Shown here: positions 1 to 6,865 of the stretch, piece by piece
How the letters are laid out: every line of letters begins with the position of its first letter
Position numbering within the stretch: position 1 is the first letter of the stretch
Assembly (NCBI GenBank): GCA_030600745.1
Contig: JAUVLL010000038.1
Location: forward strand, 1 to 14,608
DNA: 14,608 nt
Source of the DNA: Spirochaetaceae bacterium
GTDB taxonomy: Bacteria > Spirochaetota > Spirochaetia > B11-G9
Direction: 5' to 3'
The notes under the pieces: model-generated
Seen by the model: only the letters and a program-made list of their open reading frames with translations
What the model was told of the DNA's origin: nothing
Database searches by the model: none
Translations under genes and position numbers: made by a program

Positions 1-16
1 ATTCTGGAGGATTGTT

Positions 17-562
17 ATGAAAAAAATTATTTTTGTTGGAATTATTATTTTATTGATTATTCCTGGAGCCTTTGCTCAATTAAGACTGGATCTGGCGATT
101 GATGTACCAGTTAGAATAGGTGTTTCTGTATCTGATCTGGATGGTGGATCATCAAATGAATCTATAGATGTATTGGAGTTTGGCACATTCCCTGTTCCGG
201 AAGCTCTGTTTGCATACCAAACAAACCTTGGTCCGGTAAAAATAGGGGGTGGTATAAGGGTTTTCTCACTTATCCTCGAAAGTATTTCATGGCCCCATGT
301 TTACACAGAGCTGGATTTATCACCAATTGTTATCAATGCTGGAATAGGTGGTGGTGGATTTATGATGTTTGGACTGTATAATAATATGGATACAGCAAAC
401 TTATTTATTCCTGATATGCATGTTGCATACAAATTTGGAGATACTTTCAGACTGGGTATTGGTGCTATGGGTTTTACAGGTAGTGATCTTGGTTCAGACG
501 TATTCCCATATATTATTTATCTGACAGGTCGGTTTTCCATTCTGTTTGATAAAGATAAATAA
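17..562 (+). CDS. Predicted secreted, probably outer-membrane, small protein
   Basis: I do not recognise the family. The 181-residue product opens with a clear Sec signal peptide: Lys2-Lys3, a hydrophobic run over about residues 4-18, and a likely cleavage site after Ala-Phe-Ala near residue 20. The rest is rich in Gly, aromatic and alternating hydrophobic residues, with several short amphipathic strands (for example around 75-88, 104-120 and 135-150) and ends in aromatic-containing strand-like sequence (YLTGRFSILF) plus a charged tail. This resembles small beta-barrel outer-membrane proteins of diderm bacteria, but that is inference from composition. No lipobox cysteine is present. The start is supported by GGAGG seven bases upstream. 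It precedes the phn genes but is separated from them by about 160 bases containing its own promoter, so a shared function is not indicated. A soluble periplasmic protein is the alternative. Confidence 0.75.
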   Translation: MKKIIFVGIIILLIIPGAFAQLRLDLAIDVPVRIGVSVSDLDGGSSNESIDVLEFGTFPVPEALFAYQTNLGPVKIGGGIRVFSLILESISWPHVYTELDLSPIVINAGIGGGGFMMFGLYNNMDTANLFIPDMHVAYKFGDTFRLGIGAMGFTGSDLGSDVFPYIIYLTGRFSILFDKDK

Positions 563-667
563 GCTGCACCACTTCTCCTTCGGCAGAATAAATCTGATTC
601 GAACTATTCTTTATCTGGTAGATTGCTATGCAATAGTAGAATTTTGATAAAATTTTAACAAATTTTG

Positions 668-696
668 TTGCAGTAATGGTATTCACACCTTATACT
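668..696 (+). promoter_or_regulatory. Predicted sigma70 promoter for phnD
   Basis: The -35 element TTGCAG (668-673) and -10 element TATACT (691-696) are separated by exactly 17 bases and lie 29 bases before the phnD start. Directly upstream is an AT-rich inverted repeat, AAAATTT / AAATTTT (649-655 and 660-666, 4-base spacer), which could be an UP-like element or a repressor site. A second small dyad, ATTGC / GCAAT, lies at 622-634. The rest of the 563-725 intergenic region shows nothing recognisable, and no terminator is evident after the preceding gene. Confidence 0.55.
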
Positions 697-725
697 GATA
701 GTAGTTTGATAATAAGGAGAAGTAA

Positions 726-1634
726 ATGAAATTAACAAAAACATTGTTAATCGGGCTTGTTTTGGGTGTAGTGGTATCGGGAGTACTTTTTGCCGCTGGT
801 GCAAAAGAAGCTGCTCTGGGAACTGAAGAAAACCCAATTGTATGGGCCTTTGTTCCTTCAGGAGAAATGGAAAGAGTTACAGCTGGTGCTCAGGCAGTTG
901 CAGATATGCTCCATGACAAGACTGGATATTATTTCAATACTACTGTAGCAACAGAGTATGCCGGTGTTATTGAAGCCTTAAAGAGTAAACCGGCTTCTGC
1001 TCAGATGGCTTCATTGGCTACCTTCGCTTATGTAATGGCTGCTGACAAGGGTGTTGCGGAAGCTGCTCTCGTTTCAGTAAGGTATGGAAGCCCTACGTAT
1101 AATGGGCAGTTCATAGTTAGAAAAGATTCCGGAATCAATTCAGTTGCAGACCTTAAGGGTAAATCTTTTGCCCGCCCTGACCCTCTATCAACAAGCGGAT
1201 GGATTATTCCGATGTTAACTATGAAAGCAGCAGGTGTTGATACTGATAAAGATCTTACAAGGGTTATTGATGCAGGAAGCCATGACGCTGTAGTAGCAGC
1301 AGTTTTTAACGGTGATGCAGATGCAGGAGCAACATACGTTGATGCAAGAACAAGAGTGGAAAAAACCTTTCCAACTGTAATGGAGGATCTTGTTGTTATA
1401 GCAGTTACAGCAGATATCCCTAATGACGGTGTACAATTTCACCCTTCTGTCTCTCAGGAAATGAGAGATAAAATAGTCAATGCTCTTTTAGAAATTGTTG
1501 CAACTGAAGAAGGTAAGGATGCTCTTAAAACAGCATATCAGTGGAACGATCTTGCTGTTCATGATGACAGTTTTTATGACCCGTTTCGCCAGGTTCTTCA
1601 GGCATCGGGCTTAAATATTAATGAGCTTAACTAA
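726..1634 (+). CDS. phnD: Phosphonate/phosphite-type ABC transporter substrate-binding protein
   Basis: This is the periplasmic binding protein of a phosphonate, phosphite or phosphate-ester importer. The 302-residue length is normal for the PhnD family. It has a Sec signal peptide (about residues 1-24, ending ALFAAG-like before Lys27) without a lipobox Cys. Family motifs are visible: AFVPSGEME (41-49) at the start of the first lobe, DPLSTSG (152-158), whose Ser-Thr-Ser loop binds the phospho group in PhnD/PtxB proteins, and GSHDAVV (184-190) in the second lobe. AAGGAG lies just upstream of the ATG. It is followed by a terminator hairpin and then by the ATPase and permease genes. No C-P lyase, phosphonatase or phosphite dehydrogenase gene is in the window, so the ligand cannot be told apart among phosphonates, phosphite and related oxyanions. 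Confidence 0.9.
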   Translation: MKLTKTLLIGLVLGVVVSGVLFAAGAKEAALGTEENPIVWAFVPSGEMERVTAGAQAVADMLHDKTGYYFNTTVATEYAGVIEALKSKPASAQMASLATFAYVMAADKGVAEAALVSVRYGSPTYNGQFIVRKDSGINSVADLKGKSFARPDPLSTSGWIIPMLTMKAAGVDTDKDLTRVIDAGSHDAVVAAVFNGDADAGATYVDARTRVEKTFPTVMEDLVVIAVTADIPNDGVQFHPSVSQEMRDKIVNALLEIVATEEGKDALKTAYQWNDLAVHDDSFYDPFRQVLQASGLNINELN

Positions 1635-1676
1635 GACAGTACTTCTGCTCAATGCCGGCAATAAGCAAATTTCATA

Positions 1677-1704
1677 GAGAGGGTTTTAAACCCTCTCATT
1701 TTTT
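1677..1704 (+). terminator. Rho-independent terminator between phnD and phnC
   Basis: Arms GAGAGGGTTT (1677-1686) and AAACCCTCTC (1688-1697) pair perfectly. The realistic stem is 8 bp with a 5-base loop, followed by ATTTTTT. It lies 43 bases after the phnD stop and 15 bases before the phnC start, so it probably stops most transcripts after phnD and lets some read through. That would give more binding protein than membrane complex, as is common for ABC importers. Confidence 0.8.
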
Positions 1705-1718
1705 ATAGGGGACCTTAG

Positions 1719-2531
1719 ATGCTTGAAGTAAAGAATCTGACAAAAATATATAATGATGGAACAGTTGCCCTGGATGATGTAAGTTTTACCGTAAAAGACA
1801 ATGAGTTCCTCGTAATCATCGGACTAAGCGGATCTGGGAAATCCACTCTTCTCCGTTGCATTAATAGGCTGATCGATCCGACAGAGGGTCGGATAATATG
1901 GGAAGGTAAGGATGTTACAAAAGTTCAGGGCACTCAGCTGCGAAACCTTAGACGACAGGTAGGAATGATATTTCAGCATTTCAATCTTGTAAAACGTTCA
2001 TCAGTAATACTGAATGTACTTTCCGGACGGCTTGGTTATGTAAATCCATGGAAAAGTCTTCTTTACCGATTTAGTTCAGAAGACAGAGCAGAAGGTGCAG
2101 CAGCACTGGAGATGGTAGGAATCGAAGATCAGGCCAATAAAAGAGCAGACGAACTCTCAGGAGGTCAGCAGCAACGCGTGGGTATTGCCCGTGCTCTTAT
2201 GCAAAATCCTAAAATGATCCTGGCAGATGAACCTGTTGCCAGCTTAGACCCGGTTCTGGCTCACACTATTCTGGGCTATTTGGAAAAACTCAATAAGGAA
2301 AGGGACATAACTATTATATGCAGCCTGCACTATCTGGATCTCGTTCAACGATACGCTACAAGAATAATAGGATTAAGAGATGGGAAAATCGTATGGCAGG
2401 GCAACAATAAGGATATCAGAAAAATGACTGATTCCCAATTTAAGGATATATATGGTGAAGAAGCAGAACGTGTTAATGCCGGATCACTTGTGGGAGAGGA
2501 GGCAGAGAAATGGCATCGAGAAAAATTGTAG
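1719..2531 (+). CDS. phnC: Phosphonate-type ABC transporter ATP-binding protein
   Basis: This is the cytoplasmic ATPase that powers the PhnCDE importer. All ABC motifs are present in order: Walker A GLSGSGKST (35-43), Q-loop Gln86 in IFQHFN, signature LSGGQQQR (146-153), Walker B MILADE (166-171) followed by the D-loop SLD, and the H-loop His204. The stretch VKRSSVILNVLSGRLGY (91-107) is characteristic of PhnC-type ATPases. At 270 residues it is slightly longer than usual because of a charged C-terminal tail after about residue 245. An AGGGGA Shine-Dalgarno site precedes the ATG. The 3' end overlaps phnE by 22 bases, which indicates translational coupling. Assignment to PhnC rather than another oxyanion importer also rests on the adjacent PhnD- and PhnE-type genes. 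Confidence 0.92.
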   Translation: MLEVKNLTKIYNDGTVALDDVSFTVKDNEFLVIIGLSGSGKSTLLRCINRLIDPTEGRIIWEGKDVTKVQGTQLRNLRRQVGMIFQHFNLVKRSSVILNVLSGRLGYVNPWKSLLYRFSSEDRAEGAAALEMVGIEDQANKRADELSGGQQQRVGIARALMQNPKMILADEPVASLDPVLAHTILGYLEKLNKERDITIICSLHYLDLVQRYATRIIGLRDGKIVWQGNNKDIRKMTDSQFKDIYGEEAERVNAGSLVGEEAEKWHREKL

Positions 2532-4030
2532 CAATTGAAAAAAAGGCCTATGTATCCGGTCCTGCAGCGATAGTGATTTCACTGATTATCCCGGGATTAG
2601 GCCACATACTAGCCAGGAAGATGGGAAAAGGGCTGCTTCTTATGCTATCCATGATAACTATTATAGGACTATTCCTTTGGAGAATTAAGCTTCTGGCTCA
2701 TAGGGAGATAGGATTTATCAGCCAATATGTAAAAGCTGTGGACAGAAAGGGATTCTTTATCGGTTTTATTACTATTGCAATTATTATTTTATGGTTCTGG
2801 ATAGCCAAAGAAGCCTACCAACTGACAACGAAAAAAAGTAAGGGAGGGTTCTCAATATTTGCATTTGTCCTCCTTATGTTTTTTATCGTAGGATGGCAGA
2901 TAAGCGAAATTAATCTGGGTAGGGCTATTAGAGAACTACCCGAAGCCTGGCCGCCCCTATCCAGAATCCTCTGGCCATGGGAGGCTGCAGTCACCCGTGC
3001 GACTGAGGAACTTACAGCCAGTGCAGAAATTCTTGTAGGAACAGAAGATGAAGGGCTCCCTCCAATTCCTCCTGAAGTTCCGGGTAAACCATATATTATA
3101 TCCACTCCGAATTTCGGACAGCTTTCATCACTGGACAAACAGAATAATGTAATTAAAGGGACAGTAATCCATTTAAAGGGAAAAGGATTTACAGCTGATA
3201 CAATCACACAGATCTGGTGGGCAGATTCAATAGGTAATGAATTTCGTCCAAGACAGGATAGAGAATATACCAGTGTATTAACGGATTCCAGGGGAGAATT
3301 CACCTTCGATCTTGTTATGCCGTATAGGCTTATTCCACCAAGTGCTGCCGGAAGACAGGTTCATAAGGTTGAGGCAAAACAGATAACTGAAATTGGACCT
3401 TTTATTCCTGCCGATCCCCTGCGGCTCACTATTGCCTTGATAATTGAGACCATCTTTATGGGAATGATGGCTACTTTTTTCGGTATAATACTATCTATTC
3501 CCGTCAGTTTTCTGGCTGCCAGAAACATAATGAACAGTTCCTGGATTACCATGACTATATATTTTATAACAAGAACAATCCTCAACATTATAAGATCAAT
3601 TGAACCGCTTATATGGGCATTGATCGCTGTTGTCTGGGTAGGACTTGGCCCATTTGCAGGTATTGTTGCTCTTACTGTGCATTCAGTAGCAGCTCTGGGT
3701 AAACTATATTCCGAAGCCATTGAAGGCATAGACCACGGACCTATTGAAGCTCTTCAGGCCACTGGTGCAAATTGGCTGCAGGTTATCATGTTTGCAGTAG
3801 TGCCCCAGATGATTCCTCCATTTGTTTCCTTTTCCATATACAGGTGGGATATTAACGTAAGGATGTCTACAGTTATAGGTCTTGTAGGCGGTGGCGGCAT
3901 AGGCTTCCTGCTTGTACAGTATATCAGACTTCTTGATTATAAAGCAGCAGGAATCGCAGTATGGTTTATTGCACTCACAGTCTCCATTCTGGACTATGTC
4001 AGTGCAGAAATCAGAGCAAGGTTTACATAA
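2510..4030 (+). CDS. phnE: Phosphonate-type ABC transporter permease with extra N-terminal membrane/Ig-like half
   Basis: The C-terminal part (about 300-506) is a standard PhnE permease: hydrophobic segments near 308-335, 345-395, 425-445, 455-475 and 482-500, and the cytoplasmic coupling motif EAIEGIDHGPIEALQATGA (402-420) that contacts the ATPase. Family members are usually about 260-290 residues; this one is 506. The added N-terminal half has hydrophobic segments near 17-60, 82-99 and 115-133, then an acidic, proline-containing linker (about 165-195) and a beta-rich region (about 195-292) resembling an Ig/IPT-like extracytoplasmic domain. The start is supported by AGGAGG seven bases upstream, inside the end of phnC. 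The reading frame is open throughout, so this is a real fusion and not a sequencing artefact. The role of the added domain, perhaps docking of the binding protein, is inference. Confidence 0.88.
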   Translation: MASRKIVAIEKKAYVSGPAAIVISLIIPGLGHILARKMGKGLLLMLSMITIIGLFLWRIKLLAHREIGFISQYVKAVDRKGFFIGFITIAIIILWFWIAKEAYQLTTKKSKGGFSIFAFVLLMFFIVGWQISEINLGRAIRELPEAWPPLSRILWPWEAAVTRATEELTASAEILVGTEDEGLPPIPPEVPGKPYIISTPNFGQLSSLDKQNNVIKGTVIHLKGKGFTADTITQIWWADSIGNEFRPRQDREYTSVLTDSRGEFTFDLVMPYRLIPPSAAGRQVHKVEAKQITEIGPFIPADPLRLTIALIIETIFMGMMATFFGIILSIPVSFLAARNIMNSSWITMTIYFITRTILNIIRSIEPLIWALIAVVWVGLGPFAGIVALTVHSVAALGKLYSEAIEGIDHGPIEALQATGANWLQVIMFAVVPQMIPPFVSFSIYRWDINVRMSTVIGLVGGGGIGFLLVQYIRLLDYKAAGIAVWFIALTVSILDYVSAEIRARFT

Positions 4031-4040
4031 GAATAATATT

Positions 4041-4072
4041 CCGTAGAGACGCAAAATCCTGCGTCTCTACGG
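4041..4072. repeat. Perfect 12-bp inverted repeat after phnE (repeat-element-like hairpin)
   Basis: CCGTAGAGACGC (4041-4052) and GCGTCTCTACGG (4061-4072) pair perfectly around the 8-base loop AAAATCCT. It starts 11 bases after the phnE stop. No T-run follows on the + strand, so it is a poor intrinsic terminator, although it could protect the phn mRNA 3' end. The GTAGAGACGC...GCGTCTCTAC core resembles short palindromic repeats dispersed in many bacterial genomes. That resemblance is from memory, and only one copy is visible here. Confidence 0.7.
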
Positions 4073-4109
4073 GATCAAACCTGTTTCTGCTTCATTGATT
4101 ATAAATACA

Positions 4110-4125
4110 TAACAGTATACTGTTA
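4110..4125. promoter_or_regulatory. Perfect 16-bp palindrome at the LysR-gene start (probable operator)
   Basis: TAACAGTATACTGTTA is perfectly self-complementary and ends three bases before the ATG of the LysR-family gene. It takes the place where a Shine-Dalgarno sequence should be; none is visible. A TATAAA at 4100-4105 could be a -10 element with the palindrome over the start of transcription. Autorepression by the LysR protein is the simplest reading, but the dyad is even-length and not a canonical T-N11-A box, so another regulator is possible. Confidence 0.5.
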
Positions 4126-4128
4126 CTC

Positions 4129-5007
4129 ATGAGTCTATCTTCACTACAACTGGATGCCTTTTTGGCGGCGGCAAAATCACTTAATTTCTCCAGAGCAGCA
4201 GAATCGTTGTTTATTACTCAATCAGCACTTTCCCAGCGGATAAAGAACCTGGAACTTACTATGGGTGCAACACTTTTTATACGGGACCCATCACAGATTA
4301 AAATAACAGAAATTGGTGAAAAGCTTCTTCGATACTGTCAGACAAAAGATGCAATGGAAGATGAACTACTATTGAATCTTACATCTATTGAGGGAGGAGA
4401 ACTGGCAGGAATAGTCAGGATAGGGGCATTTTCATCGATTTTAAGATCCGTTGTAATTCCTTCAATGAGCTCTCTTCTTCGAAAGAATCCAAAAATTCAA
4501 TGTGATTTTATTCATAAGGAAACTCCCGGACTTCCCTCATTACTGGACAGATCTGAATGTGATTTTATTATCCTTGATTACGCTCTGGAGTCACCATCGG
4601 TAGAAAAGCATATTCTTGGTTACGAAGAGTATATAGTAATTGAGAGTCTTAATTACACATGCCCTGACAGCATATATCTTGACAACTCACCTGAAGATAC
4701 CGCTACAGAACAATTTTTTAATGCCCAAAATGAATCAACCCCAAAATATAAACGCCGTTTTATGGGGGAAACCTATGGGATAATTGCCGGTGTTGAATCC
4801 GGTCTTGGTCGTTCTGTAATGCCCATTCATCTATTAACTAAAAGACCACATCTAAAAAAGGTGGAGGGCTTTAAGCTTTATAAAAGAGAAATTACACTTC
4901 ATTATAAAAAACAGAGTTATTATTCAGAGCTGCACAAGCAGGTAGTAGAACAACTAACTGATAAATGTGAAAGCTATTTAGGGGAGCAGAATAAATCTGA
5001 AATATAA
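4129..5007 (+). CDS. LysR-family transcriptional regulator (ArgP-like N-terminus)
   Basis: This is a DNA-binding regulator of 292 residues, the usual LysR length. The N-terminal winged helix-turn-helix spans about residues 5-63, with the recognition region SRAAESLFITQSALSQRIKN (21-40) and the wing TLFIRDPSQIKITEIG. The layout is close to ArgP/IciA-type members, but this is only a subfamily impression. A linker helix follows to about 88 and then the periplasmic-binding-protein-like effector domain (from about GIVRIGAF at 94 on), including GVESGLGRSVMPIHLL near 224-239. The ATG has no Shine-Dalgarno site, and a perfect palindrome sits directly upstream. No better start exists without losing the helix-turn-helix. 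Its targets may be itself or the phn genes that precede it in the same orientation; neither is shown by the sequence. Confidence 0.88.
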   Translation: MSLSSLQLDAFLAAAKSLNFSRAAESLFITQSALSQRIKNLELTMGATLFIRDPSQIKITEIGEKLLRYCQTKDAMEDELLLNLTSIEGGELAGIVRIGAFSSILRSVVIPSMSSLLRKNPKIQCDFIHKETPGLPSLLDRSECDFIILDYALESPSVEKHILGYEEYIVIESLNYTCPDSIYLDNSPEDTATEQFFNAQNESTPKYKRRFMGETYGIIAGVESGLGRSVMPIHLLTKRPHLKKVEGFKLYKREITLHYKKQSYYSELHKQVVEQLTDKCESYLGEQNKSEI

Positions 5008-5066
5008 AGCAAGTAATAATCGAAGATTTCTCCACACAGCACAAATAGCTTTATACATTTCCTAAC

Positions 5067-5095
5067 TTGACATGGTCAGATATTAGATATAGCTT
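5067..5095 (+). promoter_or_regulatory. Predicted promoter of the hicBA pair
   Basis: A consensus -35 TTGACA lies at 5067-5072. The -10 is less certain: TAGCTT (5090-5095) at a 17-base spacing, or TATAGC (5088-5093) at 15. The hicB ATG follows about 25 bases later, with AGAGG (5107-5111) as ribosome binding site. The toxin-antitoxin pair therefore appears to be an independent transcription unit rather than part of the regulator's operon. Confidence 0.5.
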
Positions 5096-5119
5096 TAAGA
5101 GATAATAGAGGTATATATA

Positions 5120-5317
5120 ATGCATAAGAAAATGAATATGATTTACTGGAAAGGTAAAGATTTTTGGGTCGGGAAATTACTGGAGTACCCCGAAATTATG
5201 ACACAGGGAGAAACTCTTGAAGAGCTTGAGAAAAACATGCAGGAAGCATTTATTTTAATGACTATGGATGAAGTACCTACAGATCACCAGGTAAAAGAAT
5301 TAGCCTTTTCTGTATGA
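5120..5317 (+). CDS. hicB: HicB-family antitoxin (short form)
   Basis: This is the antitoxin of a type II HicAB system, expected to bind and mask the HicA RNase. The 65-residue product carries the partial RNase H-like HicB fold: WVGKLLEYPEIMTQGETLEELEKNMQEA (about 16-43) follows the family pattern of a strand, the 'P-x-x-x-x-x-G-x-T-x-E-E' turn and a helix. Unlike longer HicB proteins it ends soon after the fold and has no ribbon-helix-helix or helix-turn-helix domain, so DNA-binding autoregulation is not evident. AGAGG eight bases upstream supports the start. Its stop overlaps the toxin start as ATGA, giving tight coupling. The antitoxin-first order is the reverse of E. coli hicAB. Confidence 0.82.
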   Translation: MHKKMNMIYWKGKDFWVGKLLEYPEIMTQGETLEELEKNMQEAFILMTMDEVPTDHQVKELAFSV

Positions 5318-5487
5318 GGCGCAAAGACTTAATTAAAAGGCTTACCGCAAATAGCTGCATTCTTGTACGACATGGAAGCAATCATGATTTATATAAAAAC
5401 CAATTAACAGGCAAGAAACAACCAGTACCCAGACATAGGGAAATTGATGAACACCTTGCTAAACACATAATTAAAGAACTGACATAA
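5314..5487 (+). CDS. hicA: HicA-family mRNA interferase toxin
   Basis: A 57-codon gene that starts on the ATG of the ATGA overlapping the hicB stop. HicA toxins are small double-stranded-RNA-binding-fold ribonucleases that cleave mRNA when not held by HicB. Visible family features are the N-terminal helix MRRKDLIKRL (1-10), the strand CILVRHGSNH (15-24) containing the Gly-Ser-x-His motif whose His (here His24) is the catalytic residue, the strand ending PVPRH (37-41), and the C-terminal helix HLAKHIIKEL (47-56). The length matches the family (about 55-80). The frame is intact from ATG to TAA, so the toxin looks functional. It is easily missed by gene finders because of its size. The Lys/Arg content fits RNA binding. 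Confidence 0.85.
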   Translation: MRRKDLIKRLTANSCILVRHGSNHDLYKNQLTGKKQPVPRHREIDEHLAKHIIKELT

Positions 5488-5505
5488 TAGGTGTGTAATT
5501 AGTTC

Positions 5506-5525
5506 AATTTATAACCTTATAAATT
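5506..5525. promoter_or_regulatory. AT-rich 20-bp dyad upstream of argG
   Basis: Arms AATTTATAA (5506-5514) and TTATAAATT (5517-5525) are exact complements around a CC spacer, 68 bases before argG. It might be an operator for argG. It does not match the usual ARG-box pattern well, and in AT-rich spacer DNA a dyad of this composition is only weak evidence. Otherwise the 5488-5593 spacer holds no clear promoter or terminator. Confidence 0.3.
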
Positions 5526-5593
5526 AAGTTAATTTTACTAATATGCTTATTTTTGTTACTAATTAAACAGAATGGAAATGAAGAGAGGAAACT

Positions 5594-6823
5594 ATGGAAA
5601 ACAATAAGGTTGTATTGGCTTACAGCGGAGGTTTAGACACCTCAATAATACTCCATTGGCTTATGGAGAAAGGTTACGATGTAATTGCATACATTGCAGA
5701 TGTGGGACAGGAAGATGACTTTGAGGCTGCAAAAGCTAAAGCTCTTAAAATTGGAGCAAGTAAAGTTTATATCGAAGATCTTAAAGAGGAATTTGTAACA
5801 GATTATATCTTCCCCGTTTTTAAAGCTAATGCCTTGTATGAAGGAAGGTATTTACTGGGAACTGCTGTTGCACGACCACTTATTGCAAAGAGACAGATAG
5901 AGATAGCTGCAAAAGAAAATGCAACCTATGTAGCCCATGGTGCAACAGGGAAAGGAAATGACCAGGTTAGATTTGAACTTTCATGTTATGCACTAAATCC
6001 ACAGATAAAAATAATATCACCCTGGAAAACAAAAGATTTTCTTGATCAGTTTAAGGGTAGAACAGATCTCTTAAACTATGCCGGAAAATACAATATTCCT
6101 GTAAGTTCAACTCCCAAAAAACCGTATAGCGAGGACGATAATCTTCTTCATATAAGCCATGAAGCAGGGTTTCTTGAAGATCCAGCCGCAGAAGCAACGG
6201 AAGATGTATATTGTAAAACAGTATCTCCTGAAAATGCACCGGATAAAGTAACACACATAGCTATTACATTTAAAAATGGTACCCCTGTAAAAGTAGAGAA
6301 TACAGATACAGGAGTAAGTAAAACAAAACCGTTGGAACTGTTTATAATGCTGAATGAACTAGGCAGTGCAAATGGAATTGGAAGGCTTGATATGGTTGAA
6401 AACCGGTTTGTGGGAATTAAATCCAGGGGTATCTACGAAACTCCAGGAGGAACTATTCTGCATGAAGCCCATATGGATATTGAAGGCATTGCGATGGACA
6501 GAGAAGTAATGAGACTCAGGGACATGCTCACTGCTAAATTCTCAGAAATTGTTTACAATGGTTTCTGGTTTAGTCCTGAAATGGAATTTCTGATGTCTGC
6601 AATTAACACAAGTCAGGAAGTTATAGACGGTACTGTTTTTCTAAAACTTTACAAGGGTACTGTTATGGCTATTGGAAGAGAAAGTACCAGTTCTCTATAC
6701 AATCAGGATCTTTCAAGTATGGATATCGAAGGTGGTTTTAATCAGGAAGATTCCCGGGGTTTTATAAAAATTCACTCTGTACGTCTGATGGCACATCATG
6801 CAATTATGAACAAGAAAGAGTAA
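5594..6823 (+). CDS. argG: Argininosuccinate synthase
   Basis: The enzyme condenses citrulline with aspartate, using ATP, to give argininosuccinate, the penultimate step of arginine synthesis, in the cytosol. The 409-residue product has the usual length. The N-type ATP pyrophosphatase loop AYSGGLDTS is at 9-17, HGATGKGNDQVRFE at 115-128 lies in the nucleotide/aspartate site, and SEDDNLLHISHEAG (near 185-198) and the C-terminal tetramerisation helix region are present. The GAGAGG ribosome binding site lies just before the ATG. argH and the other arginine genes are not adjacent, so the gene stands alone here. It is followed in the same orientation, 42 bases later, by an unrecognised gene in the same reading frame. 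Confidence 0.95.
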   Translation: MENNKVVLAYSGGLDTSIILHWLMEKGYDVIAYIADVGQEDDFEAAKAKALKIGASKVYIEDLKEEFVTDYIFPVFKANALYEGRYLLGTAVARPLIAKRQIEIAAKENATYVAHGATGKGNDQVRFELSCYALNPQIKIISPWKTKDFLDQFKGRTDLLNYAGKYNIPVSSTPKKPYSEDDNLLHISHEAGFLEDPAAEATEDVYCKTVSPENAPDKVTHIAITFKNGTPVKVENTDTGVSKTKPLELFIMLNELGSANGIGRLDMVENRFVGIKSRGIYETPGGTILHEAHMDIEGIAMDREVMRLRDMLTAKFSEIVYNGFWFSPEMEFLMSAINTSQEVIDGTVFLKLYKGTVMAIGRESTSSLYNQDLSSMDIEGGFNQEDSRGFIKIHSVRLMAHHAIMNKKE

Positions 6824-6865
6824 TTTGTTCTAAAGTCTCACTGCATATTTAACCGAAAATTTAGC

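Noticed and set aside
2815..4054. Three minus-strand open frames under phnE
   Set aside because: They have no ribosome binding sites or protein-family features and lie fully against a confident permease gene.
584..4999. The 15-base string GCAGAATAAATCTGA occurring near 584 and again near 4986
   Set aside because: Two copies of a short AT-rich string in different contexts (one intergenic, one inside a coding end) can occur by chance; no flanking similarity.
5488..5593. A promoter for argG in the spacer after hicA
   Set aside because: Several TTG and TATAAT-like strings occur in this AT-rich spacer, but none has an acceptable pair at 16-18 base spacing.
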